NCBI RefSeq assembly: GCF_902806685.2
Contig: NC_048562.1
Span: 124,001-188,000, forward strand
DNA: 64,000 bases
Source of the DNA: Maniola hyperantus
Lineage: Eukaryota; Arthropoda; Insecta; Lepidoptera; Nymphalidae
Direction of reading: 5' to 3'
Positions 1 through 10,881 of the stretch are shown piece by piece (positions within the stretch are counted from its first letter, which is position 1; each line of letters starts with the position of its first letter). The notes under the pieces were generated by a model. It ran no database searches. It was not told the DNA's origin and saw only the letters and a program-made list of their open reading frames with translations. The translations under genes and the position numbers were made by a program.

Positions 1-36
1 TATTTCCACGCGGACGAAGTCGCGGGCATCAGCTAG
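1..36 (+). mobile_element. Helitron-like 3' end, cut by the window edge
   Basis: CCACGCGGACGAAGTCGCGG, GCATCAGCTAG|T shows the hallmarks of a Helitron 3' terminus: a GC hairpin (CGCGGAC and GTCGCG) about 10 bases before CTAG, with T after it. The same terminus recurs more than a dozen times in this window. Confidence 0.7.
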
Positions 37-504
37 TCATGTATATTCCCACATTTATTTATATTAGCTAACGTATTCTGTAGGAACTTTTTGATATTTG
101 AACAAGCCAAGAAACAAACACACTACCACATTTATAATATTAATTGTATCGTGATTTATCTCACTTCCTACTTTTAAAAACATTTAAAAGCCACGAGTCA
201 TATAAAAACTGTATAAAATGCAGTAAGTTGTACTAAAAGCTTGCATAAAACGTCTAAAAGCACTGCATATGCAGGCATGCACTTATGCAACACATTCGTT
301 ACTGCCGACACCTCTACGGCGTAGCGCTACGACGTAGGCACGTACGCTACGAGGCTACGAGACGACATGAGGCTAATGTTGGTAGTTAGACCGAAGTCGT
401 GACTTTGTGAATCGTGATTTAGCTGTAAAACTATTTCGCATAATATATTCTGCTTATATATTTTTATTTTGACTTGTTAGAACTATGACTGGACTCTACC
501 ACGG

Positions 505-575
505 AAAATCCAGGGTGAAATAGGGGTTCGAAATTTTGTGTAGTCCACGCGGACGAAGTCGCGAGCACAAGCTAG
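505..575 (+). mobile_element. Helitron-like 3' fragment
   Basis: GAAATAGGGGTTCGAAATTT, then the CGCGGACGAAGTCGCG hairpin and CTAG. It ends where the MITE at 577 begins. Confidence 0.7.
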
Positions 576-576
576 T

Positions 577-810
577 CCCATACAAATGACAGGGACAAAA
601 TCTCAGTGGGCCATAACTATGTCATAGAGTAACATTTTGACTCACCAACCAATCACAAACATGTTCTAAAAAAATATTTGAAATTCAATCCGAAAATGTT
701 TTCAAAAAATATTCGTAATTCAATTTGAAAACATAGTTTCGTTTGTAATTGGTTGGTGTCTCAAAATGGTTAGCGCCCACTGAGATTTTTGTCTCTGTTA
801 CTTGTATGGG
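577..810. mobile_element. Palindromic MITE, CCCATACAAATGACAGGGAC family
   Basis: CCCATACAAATGACAGGGAC plus AAAATCTCAGTGGG is inverted in CCCACTGAGATTTTTGTCTC plus TGTTACTTGTATGGG. Inner arms CACCAACCAATCACAAAC and GTTTGTAATTGGTTGGTG also pair. Half copies lie at 9055-9135 and 34850-34955. Confidence 0.85.
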
Positions 811-1144
811 ATTACGTAACAGAGAGAGCGCTATATACTAACATCTTTCCGTGCAAGAGTATAGAATCATCATCATCATGATCAACTCATAGCCGGTTCG
901 CTATAGAGCACGGGTCTCCACTCAGTATGAGAAATGTTTGGCCGTAGTCCACCACACTGGCCACGTGCGGATTGGCAGACTATAGAATGGAATCTTGATA
1001 TGGGGTAAAGCGGCAGATATTGGAAAAAAATTGCGATTCCCTTAGAGACAATTTTATGGAAACAGGTAGGTATCCTTACAGTCGCCTCTCAATATATTAT
1101 TTACTACAACATAATTTTTTTTAGACAAAATATTCTTAATTTCA

Positions 1145-1530
1145 AAAACCGGCCAAGTGCGAGTCAGCGCACCGAGGGTGCCGGACTACAGTCGTATTTT
1201 TTCGACCTTTTATACAATAAATCAAAAACTATATATAGCACAAAAATAAATAAAAATCTGTTTTAGAATGTACAGGTAAAGCCACTTCAACTTGCATTAA
1301 TCTTACTTTGAAAGTTAAAAATACTAATTAATTAATTAATTTGTTCATATGAATAGTTTTATTATTTTTTCGTGATGTCACCACAAATTCACCTACCTAC
1401 CTGCCAATTTTCATGATAGGTCAACGGGAAGTACCCTCTTAGATTTCTTGACAGACACGACAGACAAAACATACGACTGTAGTACGGAACCCTCGGTGCG
1501 CGAGCCTAACTCGCACTTGGCCGGTTTTTA
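1145..1530. mobile_element. CCGGCCAAGTGCGAGTC-family repeat with two left ends (fold-back copy)
   Basis: The left end reads AACCGGCCAAGTGCGAGTCA as in the full copies. Instead of the usual right end (GGTACGGAACCCTAAAAA), it finishes with the reverse complement of its own left end, giving inverted arms of about 55 bp. The interior is shared with the copies at 13997-14388, 15057-15487 and 31310-31788. Confidence 0.75.
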
Positions 1531-1865
1531 TTTCTATTGTTTTGTTTAGGTGTAAGAATATCTTACTGACTAATGTCATAATATTAATAATTAATAATAA
1601 ATAATAACATAGTAGGTACAAACTACAGAGAGGTGCGTGCATATAATACACGTACACTATCATTCAAAAATAACAAACTTTGTGACGTAATGAAATACAA
1701 GTTTGATGGACTGGCCTCGCGAGGGACTCTATATTACATGAGGGACGATCTAAGTGCGCCATATAACAACATACAGCGCCATCTGTATTTGCCGTCGATA
1801 ACTACCTACGCACTTATTAAATTATAATTTGCGTGTCGAAATATACAACACAAATGACCGTATTT

Positions 1866-2225
1866 TAGGGTTCCGTAAATCAAAAGAATAAAAGAACCCT
1901 TATAGGATCACTTCGTTGTCAGTCTATCCGTCGTGTCCGTCAACAAAACCTATAGGGTACTTCCCGTTGACCTAGAATCATGAGGTACGTAGGTAGGTCT
2001 TATAGTACAAGGAATAAATCCGAAAATCGTGAATTTGCGTTACATCACACACAAAAAAATGTTCACGAAAATAATAATTTATTAAATCACAAATAGATGG
2101 CGCAGTCCGTCAGTAACTTGCAGTGTTTTACATAAAAGTGTTAGGTATACCTACCTTACCTACCTATGATGCTATGATGGTGCGGCACCCTTCATGTGTG
2201 AGTCTGACTTGCACTTGACCGGTTC
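1866..2225 (-). mobile_element. CCGGCCAAGTGCGAGTC-family repeat, diverged
   Basis: It starts with GGGTTCCGTA and the ATAGGATCACTT block, has the CAGGGTACTTCCCGTTGACC-like core in altered form, and ends with GACTTGCACTTGACCGGTT. The middle third is replaced by unrelated sequence. Confidence 0.65.
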
Positions 2226-2251
2226 TTCCTTCTGAGGAGGAGGGAGGGGAC

Positions 2252-2488
2252 GACCTCCCTGGCACAGTGGTGGGAGGCTTCGGCCGTGGCTAGTTACCAC
2301 CCTACCGGCAAAGCCGTGCCGCCAAGCGATTTAGCGTTCCGGTACGATGCCGTGTAGCAACCAAAGGGGTATGGGTTTAATAAAAACATACCCCTTCCAG
2401 GTTAGCCCGCTATCATCTTAGACTGCATCATCACTTACCACCAGGTGAGATTGCAGTCAAGGGCTAACTTGTCTGAATAAAAAAAAAA
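2252..2488 (+). mobile_element. tRNA-derived SINE (type 1), internally deleted
   Basis: GACCTCCCTGGCACAGTGGT passes directly into GGGAGGCTTCGGCCGTGGCT. The B-box part is missing, by deletion at a GTGG microhomology; the 3' end is intact. Confidence 0.85.
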
Positions 2489-2640
2489 GGTACGGAACCG
2501 TCAGAATAATCAAGATACATTTTCATTTCAAGTTGCGTAAATAAACACCCGCGGAAATCGTTCCATCAAAATAAAAAATAATAAAAAAATAAAACATACA
2601 TTTTGAGATTTTGAAGCATATTTTCCTCGTTGTAACATTT

Positions 2641-2788
2641 CCCTCACCCCCTAACGGGGTGGAAATTCGCCTTCTTAGGGATTGAATTTTCAAAAATCCT
2701 TCCTTAGCGGATGCCTACGCCATAATAGCTATCATAATAGTCAGTCAGTCAGTCAGTCACCTTTTTCTTTTATATATTTACTATATAA
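2641..2788 (-). mobile_element. Helitron-like fragment with (GTCA)n tract
   Basis: CTTAGCGGATGCCTACGCCA, TAATAGCTATC and a (GTCA)n tract before CTTTTATATATTTAC match the 5' part of the element at 15998-16247 in reverse; the CTAG end is missing. Confidence 0.7.
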
Positions 2789-2789
2789 T

Positions 2790-3379
2790 TTATATATTTA
2801 CTAACTTTTATAACCTACAACAAGTTACAAGTTAGAAACTTCGTGATAAGAAGTTATCTTTTGTATGGGCGTCTTGCACGCTAGCTTGAATTTGAAATTA
2901 ATTACCAAAAGTTAGTTGATTAGCCTTTGAACTTTGTAAGTATTTTTTATGCTGACGACAAATTCAAGATAATATTTTCATATTTTAAAAGAGATAATTT
3001 AATGATAAAAATTCTAATTAAGTATGTTCTTTACACATAAAAAATAATGAAGTAAAAAAGCAACTTGAAGGTCTTTGCACATTAGGAACACAGACTCGAG
3101 TCAAGTCTCTTGTCACGTGCCACGTGCCACGTGGAGCACGCGTCGTACATTTGTTACACAATTATATATTTTATACGCGTCGTACAATTATATATTTTAT
3201 TGTAATTACTGGGTTGTATAGTAAATAAACAAGGTTAGCTTTAAGTTTAATTGTAATATTTTCATTAAAAAAAGAAAAAAATTAAACATTTTATGTTAAT
3301 CTTATAAGATTTTTATGTTAATCATATTCCACGCAAAATAAAAATGGAAGACGAAATGAACGTTTATTTGTAGTCATCC
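2790..3379. other. AT-rich DNA, nothing recognised
   Basis: Unique AT-rich sequence with a CACGTGCCACGTGCCACGTG cluster of E-box words at 3115-3133 and a duplicated CGCGTCGTACAATTATATAT word at about 3140-3200. Confidence 0.5.
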
Positions 3380-3597
3380 CTCCGTGCCTCCACCACCCGA
3401 TGTGTCTCCACCACCCGATGTGTCTCCACCACCCGATGTGTCTCCACCACCCGATGTGTCTCCACCACCCGATGTGTCTCCACCACCCGATGTGTCTCCA
3501 CCACCCGATGTGTCTCCACCACCCGATGTGTCTCCACCACCCGATGTGTCTCCACCACCCGATGTGTCTCCACCACCCGATGTGTCTCCACCACGAC
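3380..3597. repeat. 18-bp minisatellite, about 12 copies
   Basis: The unit CGATGTGTCTCCACCACC is repeated head to tail almost perfectly. Because 18 is a multiple of three, several frames on both strands stay open (for example Pro-Pro-Pro-Asp-Val-Ser on plus), but no start, splice or family context makes it a gene. Confidence 0.95.
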
Positions 3598-3684
3598 CCA
3601 TAATAACGATTCCAAGATGTACGCAAAACTCGTTTTATACAAATATGTTATCTAGCGAAACAGGATACAATATACTCGTATATA

Positions 3685-4035
3685 CAGGGTGTAACCAGAA
3701 CGCTAGCAAAAACGAAGACAGGTGAGAGTAGGTACTGATGATTACTCATATGATGACACAAGAAAAAAACGCGATTTAAAAAAAACCTAAGTTCACGATA
3801 TATTGCAAATAAAACATCTGCCTGACGCTAGAGGTCAACGAACATTGCGTAAGTAGGCCACTCGGAATCAATGCCGCGTCGTAAGTGGGGCATTAACCCG
3901 AGTTTTGCATTGCGGGTTTAAAAATACTATACCACTAAAACTACAAAATGGGGCAAATGGTTATTGGTATTGGATTGTGTTTAGGTAGTATGACAATAAC
4001 GCTAAGTTTTTGCTAGCGTTCTGGTTTACACCCTG
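3685..4035. mobile_element. TA-flanked DNA element with CAGGGTGTAACC inverted ends
   Basis: The ends CAGGGTGTAACCAGAACGCT and AGCGTTCTGGTTTACACCCTG are inverted over about 30 bp (to GCTAGCAAAAAC), and TA flanks both sides, as for Tc1/mariner-type insertions. At 351 bp with no transposase it is non-autonomous. A second copy lies at 17587-17832. Confidence 0.85.
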
Positions 4036-4325
4036 TAGGTATATAACATATAGTTGTATATATGTATGTGTATGTAAGAGATTTGCATACACAGCGGTTG
4101 TGCCCCGCAGCGCCTCGCCGCAGACGTTGGGGAGACGAGACATGTACCACACAATACACATACATTAGTAGGCTGTGTAAAGGTACGCTTACACGGGCAG
4201 TTGCAATTCCCCAATTCCAGGCAATTTTGTCAGTTATGACGTCACGAACACATAAAGCAATTTGCTGCAATACCTACCTGAAAATTTCAGCAATGCTGTA
4301 CGAAATAATTGCTGCACTCTAGGTT

Positions 4326-4433
4326 GATCCATGCGTGTTGCCGAGCGACGCTGGGGTCTTGCGATCCATGCGTGTTGCCGAGCGACGCTAGGGTCTTGCG
4401 ACCCATGCGTGTTGCCGAGCGACGCGCGGTAGA
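4326..4433. repeat. 37-bp tandem repeat, three copies
   Basis: The unit GATCCATGCGTGTTGCCGAG followed by CGACGCTGGGGTCTTGC occurs at 4326, 4363 and 4400 with few differences; the third copy is cut short. It is CpG-rich against an AT-rich background. Confidence 0.9.
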
Positions 4434-5525
4434 TAGGTAGGCTATTTGTTTGCGTGTCCGGCCAAAATAAACGGTGTCCGGCTTGTCCGGCTTTTGTTAG
4501 GCTTTTTACATTTCAAAAACGAGGGTGGCCGAGCGCAGGCGAGTCGACTGTCGGTCGTTCCCGCAGGCGGCAGTGCCGCCTGACAACAAGATTTATGACA
4601 ATAATAAAAAAAGCTCGATTTTACATAAAAAAATTTTGTCGTACCTATTAATACTGAGACACAAAATCCTCAATAATGTAGGGTGTCTGGCCTTTCTACC
4701 CAAATGTCCGACCAAACTGGCTGGTCTGTCCGGCTATTAGGTTTGGCGACCTGGCAACCCTACGTACAAGTAACATGTTACTTTCTATCATATTTATTCA
4801 TGGCATACATTTAGTTCAGTAGGCTTGTAATGCAGTTTCAGGGTTGCCACATAGGATTTAGAATCTCGCTAACTATATCAAGTAGTTTCTCTGCTGCATT
4901 TAACTATGATATGGCATAAACACTATATCTTACGTGGATCATTCCAGCAAGAAAGCGATGATAGCATAGTGGTTAAGACATTCAGACTAGTCCTCAGTAA
5001 AACCCACCAGGAACTCATATATGGTCTCCACGTCACAGGTTTAACCTAGTGTGGAAACCACTAGTAAACGACGCCAAAATAACTTGTTTTTGTTAAATAA
5101 AGATATTTTATTTATTTTTATTTTATTCATTTATTTACTTATGTGAATGAAACCACGTTTGAGAACCAGTGAATTACAAAAAACAATAACCCATTTAGTT
5201 TAACGGTTAACTGATGGCGCCAATGTGTGTAATTATTAATTAACGTTTAATACTAACATAAAGTTGTCCGTTTAACGACCATCTTGAGGCCCCCTCGGTC
5301 CGCCATCTTGTATTTACAAACAACTCGACGGTACTCGTAAAATATCATAGCTTTATTATTGATACAGCGAGCTCAGTGAAAAGTAAACTCTATTTTAAAG
5401 TGCATGGAGCTCAAAATTGGATGTTTCGTAATTAGTACTTTGGCGTGTATTGGTTTTAATTTTAATGCTTTGCATTAAGAGCTTAAATTGAAATAAGTAA
5501 TTATAATTATTTATATTCAAATAAG

Positions 5526-5836
5526 CTGTGATAACCTAGTGGTTAGGACGTCCGCCTTCTAATCGGAGGTCGGGGGTTCGATCCCGTCCCGGGCACGCAC
5601 CTTTAACTTTTCAGAGTCATGTGCGTTTCAAGTAAATATCACTTGCTTTAACGCTGAAGGAAAACATCGTGAGGAAACCTGCATGCCTGAGAGTTCTCCA
5701 TAATGTTCTCAAAGGTGTGTAAAGTCTACTAATCCGCACATGGCCGGCGTGGTAGACTATGGCTAAAATTATTCTAACTCTAAGAGGAGACCCGTGCTCT
5801 GTAGTGAGCCAGCGATGGGTTGATCATGATAATGAC
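5526..5836 (+). mobile_element. tRNA-Arg-like SINE (type 2), full length
   Basis: GATAACCTAGTGGTTAGGAC, an anticodon-loop-like CTTCTAA and B box GGTTCGATCCC give a tRNA-Arg(UCU)-like head. The body has GGAAAACATCGTGAGGAAAC, CTGCATGCCTGAG and TGGTAGACTATGGC, and the tail is GATCATGATAATGA. It is a SINE, not a tRNA gene: there is no acceptor-stem partner. Confidence 0.85.
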
Positions 5837-5926
5837 AAAAGAGTCTTGTTAAAACTTATTTTAATAAATATAATCTTATATACTTATATCTCTTTTGGCC
5901 TTAGCCACATTGTGGCTAATTCCTTT

Positions 5927-6057
5927 GTACACAATCTCTAAATTAAACTAAAATATCACGTCTAAATCTATTGCTATCCCTTTCATAATGTTGCTTGCGG
6001 AAAAGGAAAGCACTAGATTTAGACCTGCTAATTTAGTTTAGTTTAGAGATTGTGTAC
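5927..6057. mobile_element. Palindromic MITE, GTACACAATCTCTAAA family
   Basis: The ends GTACACAATCTCTAAATTAA and TAGTTTAGAGATTGTGTAC are inverted; inner blocks GTCTAAATCTA and TAGATTTAGAC also pair. Further copies are at 58013-58146 and, in part, 29658-29770. Confidence 0.85.
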
Positions 6058-6099
6058 TAGAGAATCGGCCCCAATGTCTGTCTAAATTCTCCATTTATT

Positions 6100-6365
6100 T
6101 ATGAGTCCAAAGTTCAAGATTCTAAAACCGTTTCGAAAAGCAGATTCAATTGAAGAGAGCAATTTCACCCATTTTCCTACCGCTTTTTCATCAAAATGGC
6201 GCTCAGCTCCGCTCGGCGGCGCCCGGCTAAGCCTTCAAAAGCGGGTTATCGAGTGTGTAACCGGCTCATCCTCTCGGCATCAGCGGCGCGTTAAACGCTC
6301 AACTTGTTTGAAGTCTCGAGTGGCGCTCGAGTCGCGAGTGGCTGCGAGTGGCTGCTAATAGCTAA
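6100..6365. other. CpG-rich island, no gene assigned
   Basis: GCTCAGCTCCGCTCGGCGGC, GCCCGGC and repeated CGAGTGGC words make this much more GC-rich than its surroundings. A frame of 85 codons (6101-6358) has no recognisable family and no splice context. It could be a relic exon, a promoter or a repeat. Confidence 0.3.
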
Positions 6366-6931
6366 CGGGGAATATTTTATAATCTACGAGTTGTACGAGT
6401 TTAGTTGTACAGTTCGACAACGATGACAGAACATCGACCATCGAAACACTATAACCGCAGGAACTTGTAACGAAACGTCGAGGCTTCGGCGTCACTGGCA
6501 GGTGGCAGGCGTCACATGTTAGTACATTCGACCACGGATCTATACTCAAGCCAGAGGATATCAACGAAAGAAAAATAGACTATCTTATCTACTAGACTAT
6601 CTTATTATTTAACATAAGGGCACTTTGTCATTACTATTTAGATAATAATCTATACTTAAAACAATAATGTATATAATTAATCTTAACATAGCTTGTACTG
6701 TAACCTTATTTTTAATCTTAGATAAATACCTACCTTAGTTAAGTGAACGTAGACTAGTAAACCGAGCGTCAATTAACCGGTTAATTGTTTATTGTTAATT
6801 CTATTAGGTACCCACGACACAGGACTACCTAGTGTGGGTACCATAACACAATGTTATAATTGATTGATCTATGGTAAATAAATATTTTTTCATTTTTTCA
6901 TTTTTCATCTTATTGTGATAAAAGTCATTTT

Positions 6932-7240
6932 TAACCGACTTCAAAAAAAGGAGGAGATTCTCAATTCGTCGGAATCTTTTTTTTTTTTTTATGTATGTTC
7001 CCCGATTACTCGAAGACGCCTGGACCGATTTTGAAAATTATTTTTTTGTTTGAAAGGGTATACTTCAAAGTTGGTCCCATTTAAATTTGGTGAAGATCTG
7101 ATGAACATCTTCGAAGATAGATACTGGAACTCCTCAAAGGATAAGAGTAAATTGCTCGCGATCAGTGTAATAGCTTAGTAAACAGTAGATTTTTAACCAG
7201 TCATAGCATAATTCCATGGGACCACTAAAAATTGTGAAAT
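6932..7240. mobile_element. AACCGACTTCAAAAAAAGG-family repeat
   Basis: TTAACCGACTTCAAAAAAAG, then CCGATTACTCGAAGACGCCT and GGACCGATTTTGAAAATTA, is a repeat I recognise as widespread in moths and butterflies. Remnants of the same ends occur at 9822, 14985, 15482 and 20642. Confidence 0.6.
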
Positions 7241-7592
7241 AAAATTTTTTTACAAAAAAAATAAAAACCGACTTCGATACACAAACACTAAAAATTGAAA
7301 AATAATTTAATTTATTACCGAATATATTATGTATACAAGAGTTAATATAGTTCCATAATAATATTTTTTGGGGTCGGTGCCAATGAGGTGCCATTGTGGA
7401 GTCTCATAAAAATATGAAGTCTAGACGATTCGCGCAGCTAAAGCTAATTGGTACCGGCACCAAAAAGTATTATTATGGAACTATATTAACTCTTGTATAC
7501 ATAATATATTCGGTAATAAATTAAATTATTTTTCAATTTTTAGTGTTTGTGTATCGAAGTTGGTTTTAATTTTTTTTTGTAAAAAATTTTCA
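7241..7592. repeat. Large inverted repeat, arms about 140 bp, spacer about 69 bp
   Basis: AAAACCGACTTCGATACACA to CCATAATAATATTTTTTGGG is mirrored by CCAAAAAGTATTATTATGGA to TGTGTATCGAAGTTGGTTTT with few mismatches. The left arm continues an AACCGACTTC-type repeat that starts near 6932 (TTTTTAACCGACTTCAAAAA). Confidence 0.85.
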
Positions 7593-7605
7593 TATGACAC
7601 TATGA

Positions 7606-7812
7606 CTAGCTGCCCCGCCCCCGCCCCCGCCCCCGGCGAACTTCGTACCGCCTAACAGTCGATTCTTTTTCAGGATTGTATTAAATTTTTCTCTTCGTAA
7701 GAACCTTCCCCGTACATCAAGGAATATTATTAAAAAAAAATAGCGAAATCGGTTTAGCTGTTCTCAAGATTTGCGATCAGCAACACATTCAGCGATTCAT
7801 TTTTATATATAG
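7606..7812 (-). mobile_element. Helitron-like element with (CCCCCG)n tract
   Basis: CTAGCTGCCCCGCCCC at the left and ATTTTTATATATAGAAGAA at the right frame a diverged member with a GAAATCGGTTTAGCTGTTCT core. Its CCCCGCCCCCGCCCCC block (7613-7634) gives a G-quadruplex motif on the minus strand. Confidence 0.55.
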
Positions 7813-8191
7813 AAGAATAATCAGCTAGAGAAAAGGTGCCGAGCGAGAGCCACAAACTGGAGAGTGGCGTACAACAACAAATATAGTAAAATGAAAACCT
7901 TTGAAACATCTCTATTTTAAACTAAATTTTGGGGCAGCTTCGTGCGTCAATACTCAATAGGTAGGTACATCATGTAAGAAAATACGAAATTGTAAAACTT
8001 ATTGGCAAACTTTACTTAATCATTTTCATTTAATTTAATCTATACTGACTAATTGTGATCAAATAAAAGTTTTTAATATACCAAAGAAAGATGTTTCATG
8101 TTTCAGCACAATGAAAGTGATTGGCCGCAACAAAGTACCTAAGCTACTTTGAGCACAAAACCGCTGACTCCAATGCGGTGTTTCGGCTCCA

Positions 8192-8275
8192 ACAACAACA
8201 ACAACAACACTTGGTTGTGTTGAGTTATACAATAACTACAATAACTGATTGTTATTGTAGTTGTTGTACAAGATA
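8192..8275. repeat. (CAA)n tract and adjoining ACAATAACTACAATAAC palindrome
   Basis: Six CAA units (8192-8209) are followed by an inverted repeat: CAATAACTACAATAAC at 8231-8246 faces GTTATTGTAGTTGTTG at 8252-8267. Confidence 0.7.
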
Positions 8276-8439
8276 AAGCGATTCATGGCCGTTGCTAATT
8301 AAAACAACTATAATGAAGCGCCACAAAACTTTTCTATTTTAACTTTTAACTTTAAACTCTCATTTCTGCTGCTGTACTACTGTGAAACTACTGAACCGAT
8401 TTTAATAATAATTCTTCCACCATCACTACCCATTATAAA

Positions 8440-8652
8440 CTAGATGATGCCCACGAATTCGTCTGCGTGGATTTCGGTTTTAAAAACTCCGTATGAACTC
8501 TTTGATATTCCGAGATAAAATGTAGCTTATGTCCTACCCCGGGATGCAAGCTATCTCTGTACCAAATTTCATTAAAATCGGTTGAACGGATGAGCCGTGA
8601 AAAGCTGACAGACAGACAGACACACTTTCGCATTTATAATATTAGTATGGAA
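8440..8652 (-). mobile_element. Helitron-like element, (GACA)n subfamily
   Basis: CTAGATGATGCCCACGAATT at the 3' end and CACACTTTCGCATTTATAAT at the 5' end frame the AAATCGGTTGAACGGATGAG core. Confidence 0.8.
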
Positions 8653-8734
8653 ATATGGATTATCTTAAATGTTAAACAAACAGTCAAAGGAAGTGAAGGG
8701 AGGAAGGGGCAGATTTAACTAGTAACAAATAATC

Positions 8735-8945
8735 AGCTTATCCGTCCGTGGCGCTCGTGGCTGCGCGTAAATATCGCGTGTAATTACTACTCTGTGACCA
8801 TACGCGTGCGCGCACGTGAGCGACAAGTCGCACGACAAAACCTAGCCAGCCTAGTCTTTGAAGGGGAGAAAACAAATTCCATCTCAAACACGATCGATTC
8901 GTACAGTGCGTACCAAACAAGTAGTCCAGTCTGAACACGAGGCGT
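8735..8945. other. CpG-rich non-repeat island
   Basis: TCCGTGGCGCTCGTGGCTGC and ACGCGTGCGCGCACGTGAGC stand out from the AT-rich context. No convincing exon was found on either strand. Confidence 0.3.
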
Positions 8946-9054
8946 GTAATTGTACATTGTACAAAAACAGGCGGGCTTGAGTGCTTAATTTGTTTCCATA
9001 CACGGAAACAAGTTAGTACGGAAAATATAGACTCATTTGTGAGTGGTTAGTCCA

Positions 9055-9135
9055 GCAGAATTGTCAACGCCCACTGAATTTTTGTCTTTGTCATTTGTAT
9101 GGGATCGTGTCTAACAGAGAGAGCCTTATATACAT
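9055..9135. mobile_element. Half copy of the CCCATACAAATGACAGGGAC MITE
   Basis: GCCCACTGAATTTTTGTCTT, TGTCATTTGTATGGGAT and the flanking AACAGAGAGAGC block match the right half of the copy at 577-810. Confidence 0.7.
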
Positions 9136-9330
9136 TAACTTCTCTCCGCAGATCGAGTTTAGGAAAGCTCATATCATAAGGGTAATTTTATACTAAAACA
9201 TGGCGTTACTTGCTAACAACTAGGATCTAATCGTCAGCATCTGGACACATTAACGACCAGGGACAAGACAAAAAGTAGCTACGGTATTATAAGTTATACA
9301 ATTTCTAATTTTCGCTAGACTTCTAAGGTT

Positions 9331-9475
9331 AAGATCTATAGAGCGCACGTTGGCTTTGCTCAGATTTAAGATTGAGTTTAAACGAGACAGATTTATGTGA
9401 GAGATATAGCTCTGTCTCGTTTTAACTCTGTCTTAAGTCTAAGGTAAGTCAGAGTGCGCTCTATTGATCTCACCC
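9331..9475. mobile_element. Palindromic MITE, GCTGAGATCTATAGAGCGCA family
   Basis: AAGATCTATAGAGCGCACGT opens the copy and AGAGTGCGCTCTATTGATCT, CACCC closes it; the central GAGAGATATAGCTCTGTCTC loop is shared with the copies at 20879 and 56512. Confidence 0.85.
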
Positions 9476-9901
9476 GAGAGACCTTTAGACGCTCCTTTAC
9501 AGACGCGTAGCATGTTTCAGACGAGCATGCAAGAAGACAAAAGACAAAAAGTCGCAAGTGTGAGCTCACATTAAATATTGATAGTAAAGTGTATGCTTCG
9601 TCGTAGGGCATGTAATTATGGGATTGCGATCGGAGAAAATTAATTAATTTGCATTTCTCTATCTGCAGGATATATCTGGCATGTATGTATATTTCTATTT
9701 GAAGGGATAATTAATCTATACTAAGTAATATTATGACCAGGAAATGTGTGTAAGTTTGTTTGTAGGAACTACGGAACCGATTTCGAATTATTCATTGAAA
9801 TAAACTGGTGTAAATACATAAAAAAACGGACCGAATTGAGAAGTCGGTTAAAAATACTTCATTGTCTACATTTTAAAGATAACATCTGTGCAAAATTTCA
9901 G

Positions 9902-10139
9902 CTTTCTAGCTCCAAAGGTTGATGAGTCAGAACTACTTTCTAGCTCCAAAGGTTGATGAGTCAGGACTACTTTCTAGCTCCAAAGGTTGATTAGTCAGGA
10001 CTACTTTCTAGCTCCAAAGGTTGATGAGTCAGGACTACTTTCTAGCTCCAAAGGTTGATTAGTCAGGACTACTTTCTAGCTCCAAAGGTTGATGAGTCAG
10101 GACTACTTTCTAGCTCCAAAGGTTGATGAGTCAGGACTA
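9902..10139. repeat. 34-bp minisatellite, seven copies with two alternating variants
   Basis: The unit TTTCTAGCTCCAAAGGTTGA, then GAGTCAGGACTAC, occurs seven times. Copies 3 and 5 carry GATTAG where the others have GATGAG, giving the pattern G,G,T,G,T,G,G, which suggests amplification of a 68-bp dimer. The unit resembles the interior of the Helitron-like elements nearby. Confidence 0.9.
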
Positions 10140-10546
10140 CTTTTTTTTTTGAGAAAGAAAAACGAACTAAAATCATATCAAACGTAAAAGATTTGTGTTA
10201 AGAAAATGCAGAGATTTTCAAACGTATTTAAAATTAAAACTGAATATTTGCATTAAGCATTTTTGTACAAAAGGATTCTATGAAAAGATATTTTGCATTC
10301 ATTTATTTATTTGAAGAAAACTTGTTGTGCAATATTTTAATTTAGAAAACCTCAATAATTATTTTGACACTAGCAACCGCCCGCAGCTTCGCTCAGTATA
10401 AATATAAAACCTTTATTTCCTACCCCGTGGGAATTTAAAAAATCCGGCCTTATCCCTCCCTCGCGTACATTTTGGCTGGGTGTTGAAAGTTGATGAGTCA
10501 GTCAGTCAGTAGGTATCTGAGTCAGGGCTTTTCTTTCTGTACATTA

Positions 10547-10858
10547 CTAGACGATGCCCGAGACTTCGTCCGCGTGGATTTACGTTTTTTAAAATTCTAA
10601 GATAAGTAACTTGTAGATTTTCCGGAATAAAAAGCGTCCTATTTCCAACTAATTTCCAACTTGAAAATCGGTCAAACGGATGAATTTTAAAAAATCCTGT
10701 GGGATATCTTTTATTTTCCGGGACGAAAAGTAGTCGTGTCCGTCCCCGGGATACAAGCGATCACTGTGCAGTGTGCCCATCAAAATCGGTTAAACAGATG
10801 GACCGGGAAGAGCTCGCTGACAGACAGACACACCTTCGCTTTTATAATATTAGTATGA
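10547..10858 (-). mobile_element. Helitron-like element, (GACA)n subfamily
   Basis: CTAGACGATGCCCGAGACTT to CTTCGCTTTTATAATATTAG. A partial internal duplication of the ATTTTCCGGGA/AAAATCGG block makes it longer than its relatives. Confidence 0.8.
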
Positions 10859-10881
10859 AAGTAGTATGGATTTAGATATGA

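Noticed and set aside
3318..3725. Several 65-113-codon frames (Pro-Pro-Asp-Val-Ser, Trp-Trp-Arg-His)
   Set aside because: All are products of the 18-bp minisatellite, whose length keeps frames open automatically.
5526..5600. Possible tRNA-Arg gene
   Set aside because: A and B boxes and an anticodon-like loop are present, but the acceptor stem does not pair and a SINE body follows; several copies share it.
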